This document shows, in pieces, positions 1 to 5,845 of a stretch of DNA of 8,346 nt; the first letter of the stretch is position 1, and each line of letters begins with the position of its first letter. The translations under genes were made by a program, and so were the position numbers. The notes below the pieces were generated by a model. It saw only the letters and a program-made list of their open reading frames with translations. It did not search any database and was not told the DNA's origin. The stretch is from contig JAURNJ010000298.1 of the NCBI GenBank assembly GCA_030830245.1, positions 1-8,346 of the forward strand. Direction: 5' to 3'. The stretch comes from Novosphingobium sp. GTDB taxonomy: Bacteria > Pseudomonadota > Alphaproteobacteria > Sphingomonadales > Sphingomonadaceae.

Positions 1-1016
1 CGATCAACCGCAACAAGAAGAGCGTCGCGGTCGACATGCGCAGCGAGGAAGGACGGGCCGTGGTGATCGACCTGATCGCCACCGCCGACATCCTTGTCGA
101 AAACTTCACCACGAAGGTGATGAAACGCTTCGGCCTCGATTACGCCAGCATCAAGGACCGCTTCCCGCGCCTGATCTATTGCTCGATCTCTGGCTACGGC
201 CGCACCGGCAGCCATGCCGATGCCGCGGGCTTCGATTCGGTGGTTGCAGCAGAAGCGGGCGTCCACTGGCTGAACTCGCTGCCCGACAGCAAGCCTGTGC
301 TTGGCGCGGTGCCCTATACCGACACCACGGCAGGCATGAACGCCGCCATCGGCATCCTTGCCGCGCTGCATGTCCGCAATACGACTGGAAAGGGCCAGCA
401 TGTCGACATCGCGATGTACGACACCGCATTGGCGAACCTCACCTACAAGGGGTACGAATACCTGGCCTCGGGCAAGGACCCTGCCCTGATGCCGCGCCAG
501 AATCCCGGCCCGCGCGGCGAATTCGACACCGCCGACGGGTCGATCGTCATCACCACGCACAACGACAAGGCGTTCGGCAATCTTGCCGTGGCCTGCGGCC
601 ATCCCGAATGGGCCACGGATGAGCGCTTTGCCGATACCCGGGGTCGTTACATCAATGCACAGGCCCTGTTCGACCTGTTCCGCCCGGTGATCGCCAGCCA
701 GACCAGCGCCTACTGGTCGGAAAAGTTCAAGGCCGTGTCGATCCCCTGCGGCATTGTCCGCTCTCCGGGCGAAGCGCTGACCTGCAATTACACCAACGAA
801 ATGAACCTGGTGCACGCCCTGCCCCATCCGACGGCGGGCACGGTGCCCTCCATCGCCCATCCCTATCGCCTCTCCGAAACGCCCGGCAATGCGCCGGTCG
901 CGCCACCGCTGCTCGGTCAGCATACCGGCGAGGTGCTGGCGGACCTGCTCGGCTACGACGAGGCGAGAATCGCCGAACTCGCGCAATCGGGCAGCATCGG
1001 GATGCGCAAGGCATGA
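1..1016 (+). CDS. CaiB/BaiF family (class III) CoA-transferase, 5' end missing
   Basis: The reading frame is open from base 3 (I-N-R-N-K-K-S-V) to the TGA at 1014-1016, so the gene starts before the window. About 337 residues are visible; the family is usually near 400, so roughly 60 N-terminal residues are missing. The opening N-R-N-K-K-S-V followed by D-M-R-S-E-E-G-R is the typical family segment after the first Rossmann strands. The likely catalytic Asp, which forms the aspartyl-CoA anhydride in formyl-CoA transferase, is in Y-T-D-T-T-A-G at 321-323. G-K-G-Q-H-V-D-I-A-M-Y-D follows, and the end (P-P-L-L-G-Q-H-T-G-E-V-L) is the normal family C-terminus. Class III enzymes move CoA between carboxylic acids in the cytoplasm. 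The acid used here cannot be read. The stop overlaps the start of the next gene, so the two are probably co-translated. Confidence 0.93.
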   Translation, partial: INRNKKSVAVDMRSEEGRAVVIDLIATADILVENFTTKVMKRFGLDYASIKDRFPRLIYCSISGYGRTGSHADAAGFDSVVAAEAGVHWLNSLPDSKPVLGAVPYTDTTAGMNAAIGILAALHVRNTTGKGQHVDIAMYDTALANLTYKGYEYLASGKDPALMPRQNPGPRGEFDTADGSIVITTHNDKAFGNLAVACGHPEWATDERFADTRGRYINAQALFDLFRPVIASQTSAYWSEKFKAVSIPCGIVRSPGEALTCNYTNEMNLVHALPHPTAGTVPSIAHPYRLSETPGNAPVAPPLLGQHTGEVLADLLGYDEARIAELAQSGSIGMRKA

Positions 1017-2113
1017 GCGGGCCGCTTCAAGGCATCAGGATCGTGGAGATGCCTGCGGTCGGGCCACTACCGCTCGCCTGCAACACGCTCGCCGAAATGG
1101 GTGCGACGATTGTCCGCATCGATCGGCCTGCCGGTCCGGATCGCAAGAATCCGGGCGGGATGCACCAGGGCAACCGGCCGACGCTGGTGCTCGACCTCAA
1201 GCAGGCGGGTGCTAGCGAAGTGGTGATCGACCTTGTGCGGGGCGCCGACGTGCTGCTGGAAGGCTATCGCCCCGGCGTGATGGAACGGCTTGGCCTCGGC
1301 CCCGATGTCTGCATGGCGGCGAACCCGCGCCTGATCTACGGGCGGATGACCGGCTGGGGGCAGGAAGGGCCACTGGCAAAAGCGCCGGGCCACGATCTCA
1401 ACTACCTTGCGTTGACTGGGCTGTTGTCCGCCATGGGCACGAGGGACGAGCCGGTGTTTCCGCTGAACCTGATGGGCGATTTCGCTGGCGGGACGATGCT
1501 GTGCCTGACGGGCGTGCTGGCTGCCTTGCTGGAGACGCGGCGTTCGGGCCAGGGCCAGGTGCTCGACATTGCCATGATCGACGGCATCAACCTCATCGGC
1601 TCGATGGTCCACGAAATGCAGGCCATGGGCGCGTGGAAGCCAGAGCGCCGCTCGAACATGCTCGACGGCGCGGCTCCGTTCTACCGGCTTTACCAGTGCA
1701 AGGACGGCAAGTGGCTGGCGCTGGGCTCCACCGAAATCAAGTTCCGCAAGACTATCGGCGATGCGCTCGGCTTCGAGGAATTCGGCACGCTCGCCTCGTC
1801 GGACCCCGCCAACTGGAAATGGATGAGCGCAAGGCTGGCCAGCATCTTTGTCACCGACACCCGCGACAACTGGATGGAGCGGCTGCGGGAGGTGGAGACC
1901 TGCCTGACGCCCGTGCTCGATCTTGCCGAAGCGCCAGGGCATCCGCATTTCTTGGCGCGCGAGGCATTCCGCCGCAAGCTTGGCGGCGCAGTGCCAAATC
2001 CTGCGCCGCGCTTCTCGCGCACGCCGGCAGCGCCGATCGAATCGCCGGAACTTGGGGAGACGCTGGCGAAATTCGGGATGGCGCCAGACGCGATTGCGAA
2101 TCTTCGTGGATAG
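1013..2113 (+). CDS. alpha-methylacyl-CoA racemase-like protein (CaiB/BaiF fold)
   Basis: A 366-residue protein of normal length for bacterial alpha-methylacyl-CoA racemases. The residues known to be catalytic in the Mycobacterium enzyme MCR have clear counterparts: His127 in A-P-G-H-D-L-N-Y-L-A-L, Asp156 in N-L-M-G-D-F-A-G-G, and Glu241 in G-S-T-E-I-K-F. The segment N-M-L-D-G-A-A-P-F-Y (residues 215-224) is also a racemase signature, which favours racemase over transferase. Such enzymes interconvert (2R)- and (2S)-2-methylacyl-CoA by proton exchange at C2, letting branched or sterol-type side chains enter beta-oxidation. The ATG overlaps the TGA of the upstream CoA-transferase and has no strong Shine-Dalgarno sequence, so translational coupling is likely. 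The N-terminal G-P-L-P-L replaces the more usual G-P-G-P-F. A CoA-transferase role remains possible, but the three matched residues argue against it. Confidence 0.88.
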   Translation: MSGPLQGIRIVEMPAVGPLPLACNTLAEMGATIVRIDRPAGPDRKNPGGMHQGNRPTLVLDLKQAGASEVVIDLVRGADVLLEGYRPGVMERLGLGPDVCMAANPRLIYGRMTGWGQEGPLAKAPGHDLNYLALTGLLSAMGTRDEPVFPLNLMGDFAGGTMLCLTGVLAALLETRRSGQGQVLDIAMIDGINLIGSMVHEMQAMGAWKPERRSNMLDGAAPFYRLYQCKDGKWLALGSTEIKFRKTIGDALGFEEFGTLASSDPANWKWMSARLASIFVTDTRDNWMERLREVETCLTPVLDLAEAPGHPHFLAREAFRRKLGGAVPNPAPRFSRTPAAPIESPELGETLAKFGMAPDAIANLRG

Positions 2114-2122
2114 GAAAACCAG

Positions 2123-2246
2123 CCAGTTTGCTCAGACCGAGTCGAAAATGGTGGTTTCTCGCGACCCGGAGCGCAGCGTACATCGAAGTACGTGAGCACC
2201 GGAAGCGCAGGGAACCGCCATTTGCAGACCGGTTTGGGTGAACTGG
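2123..2246. repeat. long imperfect palindrome between convergent genes
   Basis: Two arms of 59 nt (2123-2181 and 2188-2246) flank the 6-nt loop ATCGAA. Aligned by hand, about 41 of 59 positions are Watson-Crick complementary, with one base unpaired on each side. The tip is a perfect 5-bp stem (CGTAC/GTACG), and the outermost CCAGTT pairs with AACTGG. About eight further positions would be G-U pairs in RNA read from the plus strand. The element fills nearly all of the 133-nt gap between the racemase stop and the SDR stop, ending one base before the latter. The position suits a bidirectional terminator or mRNA-end stabiliser, but there is no clear T-run. The layout also fits a REP/MITE-like dispersed repeat. 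I recognise no target-site duplication. Confidence 0.7.
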
Positions 2247-3035
2247 TCAGCGGGCTGACATGTCAGGGGCGCCGCGCAGTTCATTACCCCCATCGACGGC
2301 GAAACTCTGCCCGGTGGTCCACGAACCCTCCGGCCCGACGAGGAAACGCACCGCGGCGGCAACTTCCTCCGGCTCGCCCGCCCGCCCAAGCGGAATGCGC
2401 GCCTTGAAGCGCGCCATCATCTCGTCATTGGCGAAAAGTCCGGGCGTCGCTCCCGTGCGGGTCAGGCCCGGACGCACGCAATTGAAGCGATGGCCAAGGT
2501 GACCAAGTTCGTGCGCTGCGGCGCGCATCAAATGGTCGAGCGCCGCCTTGCCGGCGCAGTAGCCCGGCATCCCGTCGAAAGCGATCTCGGCGGCAGTCGA
2601 GGAGATGAACGCGAATGCGCCGTCGCGCTCGATCCGCTTGATGCCTTCGCGGATCGCGACGTAGCCGGACCGCACATTGTAGGCGACGGTTTCCATGAAA
2701 GCGTCGGCGTCCGACTTGACGATGCCGCCCGAAAGGCTACCGCCGACGGTGGAGACCACGATGGCAAGGCGATCCTCGCCCGATGCGGCAAGGTCCAGTG
2801 CCGCGCCGACATCAGCCTCGCTCAACGCGTCACCGGCAATGGTCGTGACCCGCGCCTCGGGGTATGCCGCCACTATCCGCGCCTTCGCCGCCTCCAGCTT
2901 TTCGAGGGTCCGGCCTTGCAGCGTGACCGCCGCACCGTCGCGCGCGAGCAGCGTGGCACAGGCCAGCCCGAAGCCGCCCGCTCCCCCTGTCACCAACGCC
3001 GATTGCCCCGACAGCATCCCTTGGCCCATCCCCAT
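2247..3035 (-). CDS. short-chain dehydrogenase/reductase (SDR), classical type
   Basis: A 262-residue SDR, a normal length for the classical type. The cofactor motif T-G-G-A-G-G-F-G is at residues 16-23. Gly-Arg after strand 2 (residues 41-42) suggests NADP(H) over NAD(H), though this is inference. The catalytic set is N120, S145 or S146, Y159 and K163 (Y-C-A-G-K). P-G-L-T-R-T at 189-194 and the C-terminal D-G-G-N are also typical. The usual N-N-A-G after strand 4 is replaced by S-T-V-G (95-98). The frame stays open further upstream, but the extra residues look non-coding and would overlap the divergent gene. I chose the ATG at 3035-3033 because AAGGA lies 8 nt before it; a second ATG at 3029 is possible. 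It probably oxidises or reduces a hydroxyl/keto group of a CoA ester or steroid-like substrate. Substrate unknown. Confidence 0.9.
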   Translation of the reverse strand: MGMGQGMLSGQSALVTGGAGGFGLACATLLARDGAAVTLQGRTLEKLEAAKARIVAAYPEARVTTIAGDALSEADVGAALDLAASGEDRLAIVVSTVGGSLSGGIVKSDADAFMETVAYNVRSGYVAIREGIKRIERDGAFAFISSTAAEIAFDGMPGYCAGKAALDHLMRAAAHELGHLGHRFNCVRPGLTRTGATPGLFANDEMMARFKARIPLGRAGEPEEVAAAVRFLVGPEGSWTTGQSFAVDGGNELRGAPDMSAR

Positions 3036-3043
3036 TCCCCTGA

Positions 3044-3048
3044 TCCTT
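3044..3048 (-). promoter_or_regulatory. ribosome binding site deciding the SDR start
   Basis: On the minus strand AAGGA lies 8 nt before the ATG at 3035-3033. No comparable site serves the longer upstream extension of this frame, so the start is placed here and not up to 55 codons earlier. A purine-rich GGAGGAG slightly further upstream (complement of about 3053-3059) could help recruit ribosomes but is too far from the start to be the main site. Confidence 0.55.
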
Positions 3049-3103
3049 CCGACTCCTCCGCAGCTTGACTCGACTGCCGAGCCTTGTCCACTGATTAGAA
3101 AAC

Positions 3104-3108
3104 AGGAG
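3104..3108 (+). promoter_or_regulatory. ribosome binding site deciding the VOC start
   Basis: AGGAG lies 9 nt before the ATG at 3118-3120. It supports this start over the much longer in-frame extension that begins inside the SDR gene on the other strand. Confidence 0.6.
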
Positions 3109-3117
3109 AGCAGCGCA

Positions 3118-3987
3118 ATGAAGGTATTGGGACTCAACCGGGTCGAACTGCTGACCAACAATGCCGATGCCGCGCAGGCTTGCTTCGAGCGCCTGTTCAA
3201 CGGCGGGCATTTCGAGGCGGACTCAGCGCTCCATGATCGCCCGCAGGATTGCCGAATTAACTTCCCGCACGGTCTGGAACTGGTTCATCCGATGGATACG
3301 CGGTTCCTGCCGGGCCAATTGCTGCGCGACAAGGGCGAGCACATTTTCTGCGTCGTCTGGGATGTCGACAGCATCGATGCGGCCCGCGATCATGTCCTCT
3401 CCAGCGGTTTCTCGATCCGTTACGAGGGCGACTATTCGGCAAATCCCGAAGTCGAGGTGCACAAGCAGCTTGTCGTCGAGCCGGACAAGACCCACGGCAT
3501 GATGGTGATTTTTCAGGAGCGCCGCCTGAACCCCGGCTTTTCCGACAAGCGATCGACAAAATCAGGGCTGGAAGTGCTTGGCCTGCAACGCGCCGAACTG
3601 CTGGTGGCAGACCCGGATGCAGCCCAGGCGACCTACGAGAAGTTGTTTGCGGGCCAGCTCGATTTCGAGACGGAGGTCGAGGCCGCCAACCGTCCGCTCG
3701 ATTGCCGGATCGACTGGGCAATGGGCCTCGAACTGGTCCACCCGAAAAGCAGCGAGGACAAGATCGGCAAGCTGCTCGCCGACAAGGGCGAACATGTCTT
3801 CACCGTGGTGTGGGACGTGAACGACTTCGAACTGGCGCGTCAGCACGTTCTCGCCAACGGCTTCGAGATCCAGTGGGAGCACGATTTCGGCGCCCACGGG
3901 CCGCTGGCGGTGCACAAGCAGATGGTCGTGCGCCCCAACAACACCCACGGACTGCAAGTGATCTTTCAGGAGCGGGAGATGCTCTAG
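3118..3987 (+). CDS. tandem VOC-domain (glyoxalase/bleomycin-resistance fold) protein
   Basis: A 289-residue protein made of two similar halves, about residues 1-135 and 151-286. V-L-G-L-N-R-V-E-L-L at 3-12 matches V-L-G-L-Q-R-A-E-L-L at 153-162. L-E-L-V-H-P, K-G-E-H-(I/V)-F, V-H-K-Q and T-H-G...V-I-F-Q-E-R recur at a spacing of 151. The pattern (A-A-Q followed by aromatic-E-(R/K)-L-F, then a V-V-W-D-V strand) is that of the vicinal-oxygen-chelate fold. His57/208, His75/226, His115/266 and His126/277 are conserved between halves. The position of the first metal-binding His of many VOC enzymes appears to be Arg (R8, R158), and the last Glu appears to be Ile (I131, I282). It may act on a CoA ester in the manner of methylmalonyl-CoA epimerase, but the reaction is unknown. 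The ATG at 3118 has AGGAG 9 nt upstream. A longer in-frame start at 2695 would run through the SDR gene and is rejected. Confidence 0.85.
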   Translation: MKVLGLNRVELLTNNADAAQACFERLFNGGHFEADSALHDRPQDCRINFPHGLELVHPMDTRFLPGQLLRDKGEHIFCVVWDVDSIDAARDHVLSSGFSIRYEGDYSANPEVEVHKQLVVEPDKTHGMMVIFQERRLNPGFSDKRSTKSGLEVLGLQRAELLVADPDAAQATYEKLFAGQLDFETEVEAANRPLDCRIDWAMGLELVHPKSSEDKIGKLLADKGEHVFTVVWDVNDFELARQHVLANGFEIQWEHDFGAHGPLAVHKQMVVRPNNTHGLQVIFQEREML

Positions 3988-4865
3988 CCGATGGCGTCGG
4001 CGATCCGGTGCACCTGATCGATGTTCGAATCGGTCGGGATAAGCTGCACTTCGTGGGCACCCATATCCTCGATGCGGCGCAGCATGTCCTTCAGTTCCTG
4101 CACCGTTCCGGCAAAACCGGCAGAAGCAGCTATAGCGTCGCGCGCAGCCGGATCGACCCAGGTGAAATAGCGCTTGAGATGGCGTTCCAGCTGGGCACGG
4201 CCGCCATCATCCAGAGCAAACCAGAACGAGGTGCCAAGGTAGGGCTCGCCGCGCCCGGCATCGGCCCATGCCGCATTGGCAAGGTCGAACGCCCCTTTGA
4301 TTTCCTGCGGATCGGGGCCGAAGCTCATGCCGCAAAGGCCATCTGCCCATTGCGAAGCCAGCGCGATGGCCTTTGGCCCAAGCGCGCCCGCTAGTAGCTT
4401 TGGTCCACCTTGCTGCACCGGCGGTGGCCCTACCCGGCGGTCCGCCAGAGGAACGACTGCCTCGCCTGCCCAGACCCGGCGCATGGCTGCAACCCGTGGC
4501 CCCACTTCGGCATTCTTGTGCGTGGCGAAATCCCCCCCGGCTGCCTGATAATCCTCCTCGCGTCCGCCGATCCCGAGGCCGACCGTCAGCCGACCGCCGC
4601 ACAGCATGTCGGCCGTGGCGATCTGCTTGGCGAGCATGACCGGATTGTGGAGCTGCGCGACGAAGATCGTCGTCACGAGTTCGACCCGCTCGGTCCAGGC
4701 AGCGGCAGCGCCGAGCATCACGGCGGCATCGGGATTGTCGAACACGATGCGTTCGCCGAACGCGAGCGAGGCCCACGGCCCGCGATCGATGGTCTCGACC
4801 CAATCGCGCAGCAGTGCACGGTTCAGGTCCGGCTCCATGACCGGCAAGGTCATCCCGATCTTCAT
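3984..4865 (-). CDS. LLM-class (luciferase-like) flavin-dependent oxidoreductase
   Basis: A 293-residue protein that starts M-K-I-G-M-T-L-P, the usual first beta strand of luciferase-like monooxygenases. The family core N-P-V-M-L-A-K-Q-I-A-T-A-D-M-L-C-G-G-R is at 74-92 and is followed by G-L-G-I-G-G (96-101). W-A-D-G at 173-176 and a C-terminal G-T-V-Q-E-L (253-258) are also typical. These TIM-barrel enzymes use FMNH2 or reduced F420 to oxidise or reduce small organic substrates. The sequence alone does not settle which cofactor is used. The ATG at 4865-4863 is 2 nt after the mltG stop, with AGGGGA inside the last mltG codons. A 13-residue upstream extension exists but would overlap mltG and lacks family character. 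The stop overlaps that of the convergent VOC gene. The substrate is unknown; the neighbours suggest acyl-CoA or steroid-like catabolism. Confidence 0.88.
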   Translation of the reverse strand: MKIGMTLPVMEPDLNRALLRDWVETIDRGPWASLAFGERIVFDNPDAAVMLGAAAAWTERVELVTTIFVAQLHNPVMLAKQIATADMLCGGRLTVGLGIGGREEDYQAAGGDFATHKNAEVGPRVAAMRRVWAGEAVVPLADRRVGPPPVQQGGPKLLAGALGPKAIALASQWADGLCGMSFGPDPQEIKGAFDLANAAWADAGRGEPYLGTSFWFALDDGGRAQLERHLKRYFTWVDPAARDAIAASAGFAGTVQELKDMLRRIEDMGAHEVQLIPTDSNIDQVHRIADAIG

Positions 4866-4867
4866 CG

Positions 4868-5845
4868 TTACATTTCCCCTCGAGCGCGGCGGATCGCGAA
4901 CCATTTCTCGACCGCCGCATTATGTTGTTCCAGCGTCGCGGAAAACTGGTGTCCGCCGGTGCCATCGGCGACCATGTAGAGCGCCTGCGTCTTTGCCGGG
5001 TTGAGCACAGCTTCGAGGGAGGCCTTGCCCGGATTGGTGATCGGGCCCTGCGGCAGACCGGTCATGGTGTAGGTGTTGTAGCCGTTGATCGCCTGGATTT
5101 CGGACTGGCGAATGCGTCGGCCCAGCGGCTTACCCTGCGTAATCGGATAGATGATCGTCGGATCCGCCTGCAGCAGCATGTTCTTCCGGAGGCGATTGGA
5201 ATAGAGCCCGGCGACCATGCGCCGTTCGCTCGGCTTGCCGGTTTCCTTCTCGACAATCGAGGCGAGTACCAGCGCTTCCTGCGGGGTCGAGACGGCAATG
5301 CCGGGCGCGCGCTTGGCCCAGACTTCGGCAAGCGTCGTGCTCATCGCAGTCTGCATGCGCCGCAGCACCGCTTCGCGGGTTTCGCCGCGCTCGAAATCGT
5401 AGCTGTCCGGCAACACCGAGCCTTCCGCAGGCACCGGAATGTCGCCAACCAGTGTCGGCTGCGCCATCAGCCGCTCGTGCACCATGATCGAAGGCATCCC
5501 CTCAGGGATCGTCACCAGGCGGCGGATCACCTCGCCGCTCTGGATGATCGAGAGCACGCGCGATGGGCTGGCTCCCGCCGGGATCAGGAACTCGCCTGCC
5601 TTGATCGGCGAGCCGCCCCCGAAAATCCGGGCCCGCAGGGTGAAGGCGCTCGCCGAGGAAACGATGCCTTCCTTCTCCAGCCTTTCGGCCACGGCGGTGA
5701 GGCTGTCGCCGTTCGAGACGATGAAGGTGCGGTCCTTTTCGAGCGGCCCGGAAGAGAACCACGCACCGAATACGAACCATCCGGCAATAACTAGGGCAAG
5801 CGCCGCCAAGGCGGCCAGCAAGGCCCCGCGCCGTGTCTTCGTCAT
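4868..5845 (-). CDS. mltG: endolytic murein transglycosylase MltG (YceG-like)
   Basis: A 325-residue protein anchored in the inner membrane. Basic residues (M-T-K-T-R-R) precede one hydrophobic segment at about 8-30, and the rest should be periplasmic. A LysM-like region follows (F-I-V-S-N-G-D-S-L, about 41-110), then the YceG catalytic domain. The catalytic Glu of E. coli MltG (E218) corresponds to E199 in A-S-I-V-E-K-E-T-G-K. Q-A-D-P-T-I-I-Y (226-233), Y-N-T-Y-T-M-T-G-L-P-G-like residues (256-265) and V-A-D-G-T-G-G-H (292-299) match the family. MltG cuts nascent glycan strands and is thought to set their length. The start overlaps the fabF stop as ATGA and has only a weak Shine-Dalgarno sequence, so translation is probably coupled. 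The fabF-mltG order is widely conserved in proteobacteria. A longer reading of this frame to 5938 lies inside fabF and is rejected. Confidence 0.95.
   Translation of the reverse strand: MTKTRRGALLAALAALALVIAGWFVFGAWFSSGPLEKDRTFIVSNGDSLTAVAERLEKEGIVSSASAFTLRARIFGGGSPIKAGEFLIPAGASPSRVLSIIQSGEVIRRLVTIPEGMPSIMVHERLMAQPTLVGDIPVPAEGSVLPDSYDFERGETREAVLRRMQTAMSTTLAEVWAKRAPGIAVSTPQEALVLASIVEKETGKPSERRMVAGLYSNRLRKNMLLQADPTIIYPITQGKPLGRRIRQSEIQAINGYNTYTMTGLPQGPITNPGKASLEAVLNPAKTQALYMVADGTGGHQFSATLEQHNAAVEKWFAIRRARGEM
4875..4880 (-). promoter_or_regulatory. ribosome binding site of the LLM gene inside the end of mltG
   Basis: On the minus strand AGGGGA lies 9 nt before the ATG at 4865-4863 and sits within the last codons of mltG (the end of R-A-R-G-E-M). 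With the mltG stop only 2 nt before the ATG, this points to co-translation on one mRNA. Confidence 0.5.

Larger units (their letters stand above)
3036..3117. promoter_or_regulatory. divergent intergenic region between the SDR and VOC genes
   Basis: These 82 nt lie between two divergent start codons and must contain, or overlap, the promoters of both genes unless transcripts enter from elsewhere. On the plus strand TTGACT (3065-3070) resembles a -35 box, and the AT-rich GATTAGAAAA (3093-3102) lies downstream. The spacing is about 22 nt, too long for a good sigma-70 promoter. A small dyad, CTCG-ACTGC-CGAG, lies near 3070-3082. I see no convincing operator, and no regulator gene is in the window. 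Confidence 0.35.

Noticed and set aside
1067..1948. Long minus-strand open frame of 293 codons opposite the racemase gene
   Set aside because: It lies wholly within a confidently identified plus-strand gene, has no recognisable family motif, and is explained by the high GC content.
2117..2252. Insertion sequence or attachment site at the long palindrome
   Set aside because: There is no transposase or integrase, no clear target-site duplication, and no tRNA end nearby.
3065..3102. Sigma-70 promoter for the VOC gene (TTGACT plus GATTAGAAAA)
   Set aside because: The spacer of about 22 nt is too long for a confident call, so it is mentioned only as a weak candidate in the intergenic entry.
2695..3117. 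N-terminal extension of the VOC protein by 141 residues
   Set aside because: This part runs antisense through the SDR gene, has biased Ser/Ala/Pro composition, and a good ribosome binding site precedes the ATG at 3118.
3118..3987. Classical type I extradiol ring-cleavage dioxygenase, based on two VOC modules and about 290 residues
   Set aside because: The expected C-terminal-half ligands (His at the start of the module, Glu near the end) and the extradiol signature are not seen; the positions hold R158 and I282. The two halves also resemble each other too closely.
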